This document shows positions 35,122 to 43,636 of a stretch of DNA of 64,000 bases, one piece after another (the stretch's first letter is position 1; each line of letters opens with the position of its first letter). A program made the position numbers and the translations under genes. Origin of the DNA: Candidatus Krumholzibacteriia bacterium (GTDB lineage Bacteria > Krumholzibacteriota > Krumholzibacteriia > LZORAL124-64-63); NCBI GenBank assembly GCA_016744705.1, contig JADGDU010000005.1:67762-131761 (forward strand), given 5' to 3'. A model generated the notes under the pieces. The model saw nothing but the letters and a program-made list of their open reading frames with translations, had not been told where the DNA came from and did no database searches.

Positions 35122-35943
35122 TTGGAACCCATCGAAATCAACAAGGGCATCGGCCCCCGACCCGTTCGCGAACCGGACATTCACCCCACTGCGGTGGTGC
35201 ATCCTTCGGCCCGCCTGGGGCATAACATCAAAGTGGGGCCCCATGCGGTCATTGGTCCAGATGTTGTCATGGGACCTGACTGTGTTGTTGGCTCTTCAGT
35301 CCTGATTGATGGTTCGACAATCATCGGCAGTGGCAATCGTTTCTTCCATGGCGCAGCCATTGGCAGCGAACCTCAGGACAAAAAATTCGCTGGTGAAAAG
35401 ACCTTTGTGGAAATTGGCGACAATAATGATTTCCGCGAGTTTGTGACTGTGCATTTGGCCACCGGTGAAGGTGACCAGACACGCGTCGGCAGCAACAACC
35501 TTTTGATGGCGTATGTGCACATTGCTCACAACTGCCACTTGCACGATAACACCATTTTGGCCAATGCCGTTAATTTGGCGGGCCATGTTGAGGTGGAGGA
35601 TAACGCCATCATTGGTGGCATGACCCCAGTGCACCAATTTGTGAGGGTGGGTGCTTTTTCCTTTGTTGGAGGCGGCAGCCGTTTGCCTCAGGATGTCCCA
35701 CCATTTATTAAAGTGGCCGGTAATCCCATTGAAGTGGCTGGCATCAATAGCATTGGTCTAAAGCGTCAGGGCTTTGATGAGAACGAATTACTCAACTTGA
35801 AAAAGGCTTACCGCCTGCTCTATCGTTCAGGATTGAATGTGACCCAGGCTCTTGACCGTATGGCGGTGGATTGCCAGCTGTCACCTCGACTGGAAGAATT
35901 GATGGCCTTTATCAGGCGCTCAGATCGCGGCATTGTCCGCTAG
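35122..35943 (+). CDS. lpxA: Acyl-[ACP]-UDP-N-acetylglucosamine O-acyltransferase
   Basis: LpxA attaches the first hydroxyacyl chain to UDP-GlcNAc. The 273-residue protein is a hexapeptide beta-helix (HPTAVVHPSARLG, VGPHAVIGPDVVMGPD and further turns to about residue 185). The catalytic His lies in YVHIAHNCHL, and NDFREFVTVHLAT and VHQFVRVG are conserved. The C-terminal helical domain (GFDENELLNLKKAYRLLYRSG) completes the fold. Start is TTG 35122 with AAGGAGG upstream. The 3' part overlaps a possible upstream extension of lpxB. Confidence 0.94.
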   Translation: MEPIEINKGIGPRPVREPDIHPTAVVHPSARLGHNIKVGPHAVIGPDVVMGPDCVVGSSVLIDGSTIIGSGNRFFHGAAIGSEPQDKKFAGEKTFVEIGDNNDFREFVTVHLATGEGDQTRVGSNNLLMAYVHIAHNCHLHDNTILANAVNLAGHVEVEDNAIIGGMTPVHQFVRVGAFSFVGGGSRLPQDVPPFIKVAGNPIEVAGINSIGLKRQGFDENELLNLKKAYRLLYRSGLNVTQALDRMAVDCQLSPRLEELMAFIRRSDRGIVR

Positions 35944-35966
35944 TTGAGCCCGAGGTTTTGAGATTT

Positions 35967-37136
35967 GTGACTGATGGACCAAAACATATATTTCTCTCCT
36001 GTGGCGAAGCCAGTGGAGACCGATACGGAGCGGCCTTAACGGCCGCTCTTCGGTCTATGGCACCTGATTGTAAAATTTCCGGCATGGGCGGACCTCTTAT
36101 GAAGGCCGCAGGAGTGGATCTGATTCAGGAATATGATGAAGTTTCAGTCATGGGGTTCAGTGAAGCTATTGGAGCTTTGCCAAAGATTCTGAAAATCCGG
36201 AAAAACCTTGTCCAGTTCATGGAATCAGAAAAGATTGATCTCTTTATACCAATCGATTTCCCTGGATTCAATGGGGGGCTGGCTGGTAAAGCCCATCAGG
36301 CGAAGATTCCTGTTTTTTGGCTGGTTGCACCCCAGCATTGGGCTTGGGGGAGTTGGCGCACTTCCGGATTCAAAAAAAGGATATCCCGGTTGGGGACCAT
36401 TTTACCTTTCGAGGAAAAATATTTTCAATCCCGCGGCCTTGATGTTTATCCCATGGGGCATCCTTTGATGGAAGACTATGGGGGAGATTTCTCCTTTGAA
36501 AAACAAGTCAGTAACCGGGAAAAGAATCTATCCCATCGCAGCCTACCATTGACCGTTGGTATTTTTCCAGGCAGTCGCAAACAAGAGCTCCAGCATTTGC
36601 TCCCCGTTTTCAAAGTGACTTGCCAAGCTTTGATTGGGCATCTGGTAGACCGTGAAGTCAAATTCATTGTCAGTGCCGCCCCGGGTGTGGACCCTATCGA
36701 ATTATCTGAAAAATTCAGTATTCCGGCAGACATTGTCCAGGCCCCGCTCCTCGATATTTTACCCAAATTAGATATGGCTCTGGTCTGTAGCGGAACCGCC
36801 AGCCTGGAAGTTGCTCTGGCCGGTGTACCCCATGAATTAGTCTACAAAACAGGCTCTTTCAACCACTGGTTGGGGAAAATGCTGCTCCAATCGGATCATA
36901 TTGGCCTGAGTAACATTATCCTCAAGGATGATCTGGTTAGGGAACATCTTCAAGCTGATGCTGCGCCAATGCCCCTGGCCCGGGATCTGTTGCGCTGGAT
37001 GGCGCGTCCAGCTGAGCGGGAAAAGTTTTACAAGGGGGCCAGGAAGTTGAGAAATCAATGCGGGAAGCCTGGGGTGTGGGAAAGAACGGCCCGCACGGCC
37101 TTTGAGCTGATGGGCGAAGAGAAATCCGGAGTCTGA
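35967..37136 (+). CDS. lpxB: Lipid-A-disaccharide synthase
   Basis: LpxB (GT19) joins UDP-diacyl-GlcN and lipid X into the lipid A disaccharide. The product is about 389 residues (usual 380-390). It begins HIFLSCGEASGDRYGAALT, keeps IPIDFPGFN, APQHWAWGSWR and MGHPLMED, and the nucleotide-binding block FPGSRKQELQHLLP followed by LVCSGTASLEVAL. I chose GTG 35967, because the longer frame from 35871 would overlap lpxA by 73 bases; TTG 35958 is another possibility. The DUF374 gene starts one base after the stop. Confidence 0.92.
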   Translation: MTDGPKHIFLSCGEASGDRYGAALTAALRSMAPDCKISGMGGPLMKAAGVDLIQEYDEVSVMGFSEAIGALPKILKIRKNLVQFMESEKIDLFIPIDFPGFNGGLAGKAHQAKIPVFWLVAPQHWAWGSWRTSGFKKRISRLGTILPFEEKYFQSRGLDVYPMGHPLMEDYGGDFSFEKQVSNREKNLSHRSLPLTVGIFPGSRKQELQHLLPVFKVTCQALIGHLVDREVKFIVSAAPGVDPIELSEKFSIPADIVQAPLLDILPKLDMALVCSGTASLEVALAGVPHELVYKTGSFNHWLGKMLLQSDHIGLSNIILKDDLVREHLQADAAPMPLARDLLRWMARPAEREKFYKGARKLRNQCGKPGVWERTARTAFELMGEEKSGV

Positions 37137-37137
37137 G

Positions 37138-37752
37138 GTGAATTCCCAGAAGCTGAAGCTGATGTTGGCGCCCAAGGCCTGGAAGTCCCTGGAATTGACC
37201 ACTCGCATTCCTGCCCTTGAAGATTTTGTATCCCTCCAGGATGGACCGTTCATCTTTGCCGGTCTACACCGTGACATGATTGCTGCGATTCTTTTTATCA
37301 AACCTGCCAGGCCAAAACTTTTGATTTCCGGTAGTGATGACGGGGCCATTCTCGTCAACGCTTTATCGGATAACGCTTATGGTTTCATCCAGGGGGCCAC
37401 AGGAGAGAATGGGGGGCGCGCTCTGGTCAAACTGCGCAAAGCATTGGAGGCTGGCCACCACATCGGTCTGGCAGTGGATGGCCCCAAGGGCCCTTTTGGT
37501 GTTATCCATCCAGGTGTCTTTCTCCTGGCGCGTATGACCGGCGCAACCATTGTCCCATTGCTGCCGGCTGTCCAACCAGCCTTGGTTGCAGGCACTTGGG
37601 ACCGCACTGTGGTGCCGGTCTTATTCAGTAAAATTGAAATGACTGTGGGCCCTTTGATGACTGTCCCTGCCAATACCACCTCTGAAGAAATAGAAATCTT
37701 TCGCCAACAGTTGAGTTTGTTTTTTCTACCGGAGAGCAGGAGTGTGTCTTGA
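37138..37752 (+). CDS. DUF374 acyltransferase (LpxJ-like candidate)
   Basis: A 204-residue protein of the DUF374 group, related to LpxL/PlsC-type acyltransferases. It shows the N-terminal AGLHRDM with the likely catalytic His, the middle block ISGSDDGAIL and GGRALVKLRKALEAG, and the signature AVDGPKGPFGVIHPG followed by LARMTGATIVPLLPA. DUF374 includes LpxJ, a lipid A late acyltransferase described in Epsilonproteobacteria. Its place between lpxB and lpxK, with a one-base gap before and a four-base overlap after, makes a late lipid A acyltransferase the best guess. No canonical lpxL/lpxM is in the window. Start is GTG 37138. Confidence 0.8.
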   Translation: MNSQKLKLMLAPKAWKSLELTTRIPALEDFVSLQDGPFIFAGLHRDMIAAILFIKPARPKLLISGSDDGAILVNALSDNAYGFIQGATGENGGRALVKLRKALEAGHHIGLAVDGPKGPFGVIHPGVFLLARMTGATIVPLLPAVQPALVAGTWDRTVVPVLFSKIEMTVGPLMTVPANTTSEEIEIFRQQLSLFFLPESRSVS

Positions 37753-38846
37753 AAATACTCGACTTGCGGCCCCTGCTTATCAAACGTTTTGCGCGATCCG
37801 ACCAACGGCCCACCGCACCTGATTTTTGGGGAAAGCTGGCTGGTTTTGTGGCCGATCGCATTGTAAAAAGGCGTGTCAGTTCCCGGCCATCTCCCGGTGC
37901 GGGGCCGTTGTTGGTTGCTGTGGGGAACTTGGCCTTGGGGGGAACGGGAAAAACTCCCATGGTTATGGCCATCGCCAGGGATATGGCCGCACGGGGAATC
38001 ACTGGAGCTGTGCTTACTAGGGGTTACGGCTCTCAGCTTACAGGGCCTTTGATTGTGCAACAGGAAAATATTGAAGCAGGGGATGAAGCCCGTATGATGG
38101 CTGGTCAATTGGACGAATTTGGGTGGGTGGTTGTGCAATCCAGAAACCGGCCCGAAGGTTTAGCGTTCCTTAACAAAGCCAAACCTCAATTACGCATGAT
38201 ATTGCTGGAAGATGCTTTTCAAACAAACGGATTGCCTCGGCATATCGATCTGCTCATTCTGGATTCATGGCAGGAGATTCAGCAAACTGGCAAAACTGTA
38301 CTGACGCCCTCTACAGGCAATGTATTTCCTTTTGGTCCTTGGCGGGAAAGTGCCCAGGGAGCAGCCAGGGCTACGGCCTTGCTGGGTGAAGGGGGAGCCA
38401 CTTTTCCCTCCTATAGTGCTGCCGGGCAACCTGCTTTTTCTTTCGGCCGAACAGTGAATATGCGTCAGGTTCATGGTCCTGTAATTAGCGAGGATATGCC
38501 AGCCATGGCCTTGGTTTCGGGTATTGCCCGGCCCGAAAAATTCGAATCCTCTGTTATGAACATTCTCGGCAAAAAGGCCGTGCTATCCATCCGTTGTCGG
38601 GATCATGAAAATTTCGGCACAAAACTGGTGGACACAATCGTTGGTCAGATGAATGAGACCGGAGCTGGGGCCATGGTCACCACCGCCAAAGATTGGGTGA
38701 AGCTTTCTCATTTTTGGGAAGATCCCCGTCCCGTCATGGTCCTGGATCTGGAATTGATGTGGCATAAAAAAGACGCGTTCAACCATTGGCTGGTTGAACG
38801 CGTCAATAAGCTGGAAACGGATCAGTCCGGGTTGACAGCACCGTAG
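37749..38846 (+). CDS. lpxK: Tetraacyldisaccharide 4'-kinase
   Basis: LpxK phosphorylates the 4' position of the lipid A disaccharide at the membrane. The 365-residue protein has the Walker A VGNLALGGTGKTPM (about residues 58-71), LTRGYGS after it, and the block ILEDAFQ with GIARPEKFE further on, all lpxK features. Start is TTG 37749, overlapping the acyltransferase stop by four bases. The last 20 codons cover a minus-strand terminator and overlap the end of the convergent lipoprotein gene by 25 bases, so the C-terminus may tolerate variation. kdtA is not in the window. Confidence 0.93.
   Translation: MKILDLRPLLIKRFARSDQRPTAPDFWGKLAGFVADRIVKRRVSSRPSPGAGPLLVAVGNLALGGTGKTPMVMAIARDMAARGITGAVLTRGYGSQLTGPLIVQQENIEAGDEARMMAGQLDEFGWVVVQSRNRPEGLAFLNKAKPQLRMILLEDAFQTNGLPRHIDLLILDSWQEIQQTGKTVLTPSTGNVFPFGPWRESAQGAARATALLGEGGATFPSYSAAGQPAFSFGRTVNMRQVHGPVISEDMPAMALVSGIARPEKFESSVMNILGKKAVLSIRCRDHENFGTKLVDTIVGQMNETGAGAMVTTAKDWVKLSHFWEDPRPVMVLDLELMWHKKDAFNHWLVERVNKLETDQSGLTAP
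38765..38804 (-). terminator. Terminator of the minus-strand lipoprotein gene, inside lpxK
   Basis: A perfect 14-bp stem (38772-38785 with 38791-38804), five-base loop. Read on the minus strand it is followed by TTTTTT, giving a textbook terminator 18 bases after the stop of the lipoprotein gene. It lies within the coding end of lpxK. The plus strand has no T-run after the stem. Confidence 0.9.
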
Positions 38847-39418
38847 AAGGTAACCATAAAGCCACCATCGATTTCGATGATTTCAGAGTTACCAGTTTCA
38901 TGACCCCGGAACTTCAGTTCGCAAGCCGCGGTGAAACTGTGCCCAGGAATGGTGTATAATTCCCGGTACCATGGTTCTTCTTTCATCACCCGGTCAGCAA
39001 TCAGGACGCTCAGAGATCCATGATCGTTGACAGGAATTCGGGCTTCGCAGAATCCGTTGGTCACGTTGTAGTCTGTCAATTCATCCGGAGCGTTGGGCCC
39101 AGGATGCCAAACAATGTCGTAATTTGTCACGTGGAACCAACTGGAGACACCATCTTCAGGCAGGACAATGGCGCTGCTGTAGGGGCGGGCGTAGAATGAC
39201 ACTGGCACCCAATCGATGGGGAAAGTATCATCATCGGTTCCTGCTTCCGCGTCGGCACCCACATCCAGGTAGGCCGAGAGCAAAGGTAAACCCGAATTGA
39301 CGGATTCAACCTCGCAGACAAGGCGATTCCATTCGTTTTCGTCATGATTCGAACAACCGGCCAGAAGGATGGCCAATGTGGCAACAGCCATCAAAATAAG
39401 TAAATTACGGCGCTTCAC
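38822..39418 (-). CDS. Lipoprotein of unknown function
   Basis: I do not recognise this 198-residue protein. It starts with a basic tip (MKRRN), a hydrophobic helix and the lipobox LLAGC, so it should be lipid-anchored after Cys21/22. The mature part is acidic at first (EAGTDDDTF), then looks beta-rich, with conserved-looking aromatic stretches (SSWFHVTNYDIVW) and a few cysteines. The start is GTG with GGAGG eight bases upstream. It converges on lpxK and is transcribed away from nadB, sharing the 160-base gap as a divergent promoter region. Its function cannot be guessed. Confidence 0.75.
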   Translation of the reverse strand: MKRRNLLILMAVATLAILLAGCSNHDENEWNRLVCEVESVNSGLPLLSAYLDVGADAEAGTDDDTFPIDWVPVSFYARPYSSAIVLPEDGVSSWFHVTNYDIVWHPGPNAPDELTDYNVTNGFCEARIPVNDHGSLSVLIADRVMKEEPWYRELYTIPGHSFTAACELKFRGHETGNSEIIEIDGGFMVTFYGAVNPD

Positions 39419-39577
39419 GATTCAATCCTCCGGGTGGACAGATGTCCTGGATGATGGTTTCTTTGCATTGTTACTTATGTTTTCGACTGGTCACTTGGGA
39501 AACTTTAGCTGATTTTCTTGTTATTATTTTCCTGAGAGTTTGCAACTGCCTGTCAATACGTTCCATGGAGGATAATA

Positions 39578-41254
39578 ATGTCTGCCCATTCCCATAACGA
39601 ATCCTTCACTAGCCGTTGTCTTGTTGTAGGCTCGGGCATCGCTGGTTTGCAGTTTGCCCTGCTGGCCGCTGAACAGGGGACGGTTCGGGTGGTGACCAAA
39701 AAAGAGAGCCGCGAAAGCAATACCAATTACGCCCAGGGCGGCATCGCCGCTGCCGTTTCTCCTTTGGATGATTTTCATCACCATGTGCAGGATACCTTGA
39801 TGGCGGGTGATGGTCTCTGCAACGAAGAGGTCGTCAGCCGCATGGTCGAAGCCGGACCTCGCCTCATAGACCGGCTGCTTTCTTATGGGATTCAATTCAG
39901 CCGGGCCGAAAATGACGAGGATAATGAGTTTGAATTGGGACGTGAGGGGGGACACTCCCGGCGCCGGGTTCTGCATTGCAAAGATTTGACAGGCCGGGAA
40001 ATTGAAGAACGACTGTTGGCAGCTTGTGTTGGCCATCCCAATATAAAAGTGGATGAAAATCACATGGGGTTGGAGTTGATTTTTGGGCACCAGGCGGGAC
40101 TGGAAGGTGTTGACGCCGAAAGAGTAGTGGGTTGTGTGGTTCTGGACCGACAGACGCACCGGCGAAAGGTCTTCCTGGCCGATGCTGTCGTCTTGGCCAC
40201 CGGTGGTTGCGGCAAAGTTTATAGCTACACCAGCAATCCTGACATTGCCACAGGCGATGGCTTGGCCATGGCTTTCAGGGCCGGGGCTGAATTGCGAAAC
40301 CTGGAATTTGTCCAGTTTCACCCCACTTGCCTTTACCATCCTCGGGCCAAAAGTTTTTTGATCAGCGAAGCGGTTCGTGGTGAAGGAGCCGTTTTGATCA
40401 ACGGCCGGGAAGAACAATTCATGTCGCGGTACCATCCCATGCAGGATTTGGCACCTCGGGATGTGGTGGCCAGGAGCATCGATCGGGAATTGAAGACGAG
40501 TGGGGATCAGTGTGTCTTTTTGGACCTGAGGCATTTATCCCGGAAAAAAGTTGAAGATCGTTTCCCCAATTTGGTGAAGCAGTGTGCCCAGTTTGGCATC
40601 GACATGGCCGGTCAACCTGTGCCCGTGGTACCGGCAGCTCACTACATGTGTGGAGGCGTATCGGTAGATCTGGAGGCACGAACCAGCCTGGAGGGGTTGT
40701 ATGCCATTGGCGAAACAGCATGCACCGGTGTTCATGGAGCCAACCGTTTGGCCAGCAATAGCCTTTTGGAAGCTGTTTTCTTTGCGGATCAAGCGGCTCA
40801 CGCTCTGGAAAACATGCAGCCTGTGGTCTCGGGAAACGACTTGAGTGTGGATTCCTCGGTGTTGGATGCCATTCCCAATAATTCAGGTCCTGAAGTAATG
40901 GTTTTGGAACACGATTGGGATTCTGTCCGGCGCATCATGTGGGATTATGTGGGCATTGTCAGAGACCGGGAACGCCTGGACATTGCATTGGCGAGGTTGC
41001 GACAAATTAGAAAAACAGTGGAAGATCTGTTCCGGGAAAACTTGAACAACCCTGACATTGTGGAATTGCGTAACATTAGTCTTTTGGCAGAGCTGATCGT
41101 GCTTTGCGCCCGGGACCGGCAGGAAAGCCGGGGCCTTCATTTCACCCTGGATTATCCGGGAAAACTGGACCAGCCCGGCGATACCATCATTCTTCGCAAT
41201 CATGCCATCGCCGGTGAAATGGCGTCGTGCAAAGAGGAGGCGCGATGTGAGTGA
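39578..41254 (+). CDS. nadB: L-aspartate oxidase
   Basis: NadB oxidises L-aspartate to iminoaspartate, the first step of de novo NAD synthesis, using FAD. The 558-residue protein has the Rossmann motif VVGSGIAGLQFALLA, the substrate block TNYAQGGIAAAV, HTSxxxR-like features replaced by GGHSRRRVLHCKD, and QFHPTCLY. The C-terminal GVHGANRLASNSLLE motif and helical domain are as in the family. The partners nadA and nadC are not adjacent. It overlaps the downstream methyltransferase by 8 bases, tying it to the bacillithiol genes. A long minus-strand open frame within it is an artefact. Confidence 0.94.
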   Translation: MSAHSHNESFTSRCLVVGSGIAGLQFALLAAEQGTVRVVTKKESRESNTNYAQGGIAAAVSPLDDFHHHVQDTLMAGDGLCNEEVVSRMVEAGPRLIDRLLSYGIQFSRAENDEDNEFELGREGGHSRRRVLHCKDLTGREIEERLLAACVGHPNIKVDENHMGLELIFGHQAGLEGVDAERVVGCVVLDRQTHRRKVFLADAVVLATGGCGKVYSYTSNPDIATGDGLAMAFRAGAELRNLEFVQFHPTCLYHPRAKSFLISEAVRGEGAVLINGREEQFMSRYHPMQDLAPRDVVARSIDRELKTSGDQCVFLDLRHLSRKKVEDRFPNLVKQCAQFGIDMAGQPVPVVPAAHYMCGGVSVDLEARTSLEGLYAIGETACTGVHGANRLASNSLLEAVFFADQAAHALENMQPVVSGNDLSVDSSVLDAIPNNSGPEVMVLEHDWDSVRRIMWDYVGIVRDRERLDIALARLRQIRKTVEDLFRENLNNPDIVELRNISLLAELIVLCARDRQESRGLHFTLDYPGKLDQPGDTIILRNHAIAGEMASCKEEARCE

Positions 41255-42026
41255 TTCTTGGTATGAAGTGGCCTTCGGTTCTCACTATCCGGAAATATAT
41301 GGCCATAGAAATGAAGCGGAAGCCAAACTCTGTTTGGAGCTTTTACCTACGCTGGCACCTCTGAGTGAAAATGGTTTGCCTGTGTTGGATTTGGGCTGTG
41401 GTGATGGCCGGCATCTGGAAAATCTACAAAATGATTCTTTTCATGGGATCGGCCTGGATCTTTCGGCACCTCTGCTTGATTTGGCCCGAAAACGTCCCGG
41501 TCCGGCCTCTCTGATCCGGGGAGACATGCGACACCTGCCTCTGGCAAATCACAGTTTGGGATCAGTGTTCTCGCTCTTTACGGCCTTTGGTTATTTTGGT
41601 CGGCTACAGGAAAATTCGGTCATGGTGCAGGAAGTGTCTCGTGTCTTGGCGCCGGGGGGACACTGGTTTTTGGATTACTTTAATTGCGACCGGGTGCGCC
41701 ATGAATTGGGAAGCGGTGAAAGCTTCCAGAGAAAACGGATTGTTCAGGGGATGAGCATCGTTGAAACCCGTCGCTATATTGAAGCCCAGGGCTTGGTGGC
41801 CAAGGATGTTCAGTTGGAGAAAATCTCTGGTTCTGAAGGTGCTCTCAATTTGCCCAACGAGGGGCTGCGATATACGGAACAGGTGGCTGTCTTCTCCCTG
41901 GAAGAAATTGATGAGCTGGCCGGAACTCAGGGCTTGGTTCGGGTGGCTGCGGCTGGCAGTTATGCTGGCGCGCCATTGGCAGAAGGCGACCGTTGGATTC
42001 TTGTATATGGCCGGAAGAAAGTTTGA
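41247..42026 (+). CDS. SAM-dependent methyltransferase linked to bacillithiol genes
   Basis: A 259-residue class I methyltransferase. Motif I is VLDLGCGDGRHL (about residues 49-60), motif II GIGLDLSAPLL, motif III region GDMRHLPLANHSL, and LAPGGHWFLDYFN follows. The start is GTG 41247 with AGAGGAGG six bases upstream; the longer open frame from 41202 lies inside nadB. It ends two bases before bshC. In Chlorobiaceae, bacillithiol is N-methylated by a SAM methyltransferase (NmbA), so this gene is a candidate for the same step. The evidence is position only; the substrate cannot be read from the sequence. An alternative is a general small-molecule methyltransferase. Confidence 0.75.
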   Translation: MSDSWYEVAFGSHYPEIYGHRNEAEAKLCLELLPTLAPLSENGLPVLDLGCGDGRHLENLQNDSFHGIGLDLSAPLLDLARKRPGPASLIRGDMRHLPLANHSLGSVFSLFTAFGYFGRLQENSVMVQEVSRVLAPGGHWFLDYFNCDRVRHELGSGESFQRKRIVQGMSIVETRRYIEAQGLVAKDVQLEKISGSEGALNLPNEGLRYTEQVAVFSLEEIDELAGTQGLVRVAAAGSYAGAPLAEGDRWILVYGRKKV

Positions 42027-42028
42027 TT

Positions 42029-43636
42029 ATGACCTTAAATAGAATCACAACTGAAACCATTGCGGCCCTGGCCAACCTGAATTCTGAACAAAAACTTTGG
42101 TCCCATTGGCTTGATGAAAGCCCGTCGGCAGAGTCTCCCTTGCCTTTGGCGTTTCGGGCATCAGAGGGATTGGCCTCCCTTCTTAAAGATAGCCCAACCC
42201 CAAGCCACAAATCTCTTCCTGCCGCCTATGCCCAACAGTTGATCGATGACTTGGATTTCTTTGTGATGGAACCGGGAGAGCGGGATTTGCTGAGCCACAG
42301 CATTCAAAGTCTGGCCACAGGAGAAGCTCGCGCTGTAGTCACTGGACAGCAACCGGGCTTCGCCGGCGGGCCGCTCTATTCCTTTTTCAAAATTGCGACA
42401 ACTGTGGCCTTGGCACGCAAACTTTCGCAGCAGGGACAGCCCACCGTACCAGTGTATTGGATGGGTGACGATGATGATGATTGGCCGGAACTTCTGGACC
42501 CCATCTTATGGGATGGACTTCAGGGACAGTTGCTGGCAAGTCATTTGAAATCCGCCTCCCGTGGCAAGCGGCAGGATATGATTGGGGATGTCCCATGTTC
42601 TGCCCTGGAGGACCGAACCAAAATTGTGATGGAAAGGTTTACTGGCGATCATTCTTTAGGTTTGCAACTGCAGGACATTTACCAACAGTCCACTGCTCAA
42701 GGTGAGAACCTTTCCTTATTGACAGAGAAATTACTGCGGTGTGTTTTTGCAGGTACAGGTTTGGTCATCGTCCGGGGCAATGACCCCCGTTTGCACGCCC
42801 AGTGTTTTCCCTTTTATGAGAAGGCCATAAAGCTGCGTCCAGAGCTGGCTCGTCTCACCCAGGAACAGGGACGCTGCATGGCTGAGGATTTTGGTGTGGA
42901 AGCCCTGAGTCCCAATAGCATCAGTCGACCTCTCTACACGGCCGAGGGTTCACAGAGAACCCCATGGGATGGAACAGTTGTTCCCAAAGATACTTCCACC
43001 TTCCGTTGCGGTGTGCTCTTGCGCTCCATGTTACAGGATTGGCTGTTGCAACCCCTGTCGGTTGTTGTGGGGCCGGGGGAGCTGGCGTATCTTTCCCAAT
43101 TGGTTCCTGCATATAAGCTCATGGGACTTGAACGTAGCCCTCTCTTGCCTCGTCTTTTTGGCTGGATTTATCCTTCTGGTTTTTCCAAATCGACTTTTGT
43201 GGAATTCACCAAAGCCCGTCCTCTTGATGGGCAACGATGCCAGGAATTAGCCCTGCAGGCCGGCACAGCAGGGCAAGAGCAACTGGTTCAAATTCTCATG
43301 GATGAGTTAAATCTGGACCGCACCAGATCCCAGGAATTGGCAGCTGGCCGCACCCGCCGCTGGGTGAAAGGGGTCCAGGCTTTGCTAAAAAATGAGTCGA
43401 AAAAAGAATTCGAGAAAAATCGTCCCACCCAGCCAGCCTGGGTCTTTCCTCTGGGCAAACGCCAGGAAAGAAAGTTGGCCTGGATTCCGGTCATGGCCAC
43501 TTGGGGACAGCCTTTGGTGGAAGCGGTGTTGGATGGTTGTGAGAGGCATCTTCAGAACGGATTGGAGGGGGCCTGGCAGGAGTATGGCTTTGGCGTTCCC
43601 CTACCTGAAAATTGGGATAAGGAAGGTTCTGGTTAA
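42029..43636 (+). CDS. bshC: Bacillithiol biosynthesis cysteine-adding enzyme
   Basis: BshC adds cysteine to glucosaminyl-malate, the last step to bacillithiol. The 535-residue protein has the family blocks AVVTGQQPGFAGGPLYSFFK, PVYWMGDDDDDW (usually 'EDHD', changed here to DDDD), the GVLLRSMLQDWLLQPLSVVVGPGELAY region and a coiled-coil stretch near residue 430. The expected length is 530-545. The start is ATG 42029 with a purine-rich GGAAGAAAG upstream. The next gene bshB1 overlaps by one base (TAATG). The replacement of the EDHD motif by DDDD is worth noting. Confidence 0.9.
   Translation: MTLNRITTETIAALANLNSEQKLWSHWLDESPSAESPLPLAFRASEGLASLLKDSPTPSHKSLPAAYAQQLIDDLDFFVMEPGERDLLSHSIQSLATGEARAVVTGQQPGFAGGPLYSFFKIATTVALARKLSQQGQPTVPVYWMGDDDDDWPELLDPILWDGLQGQLLASHLKSASRGKRQDMIGDVPCSALEDRTKIVMERFTGDHSLGLQLQDIYQQSTAQGENLSLLTEKLLRCVFAGTGLVIVRGNDPRLHAQCFPFYEKAIKLRPELARLTQEQGRCMAEDFGVEALSPNSISRPLYTAEGSQRTPWDGTVVPKDTSTFRCGVLLRSMLQDWLLQPLSVVVGPGELAYLSQLVPAYKLMGLERSPLLPRLFGWIYPSGFSKSTFVEFTKARPLDGQRCQELALQAGTAGQEQLVQILMDELNLDRTRSQELAAGRTRRWVKGVQALLKNESKKEFEKNRPTQPAWVFPLGKRQERKLAWIPVMATWGQPLVEAVLDGCERHLQNGLEGAWQEYGFGVPLPENWDKEGSG

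Noticed and set aside
35871..35966. Upstream extension of lpxB into lpxA
   Set aside because: Overlap of 73 bases and no similarity to LpxB; the family N-terminus begins after the GTG at 35967.
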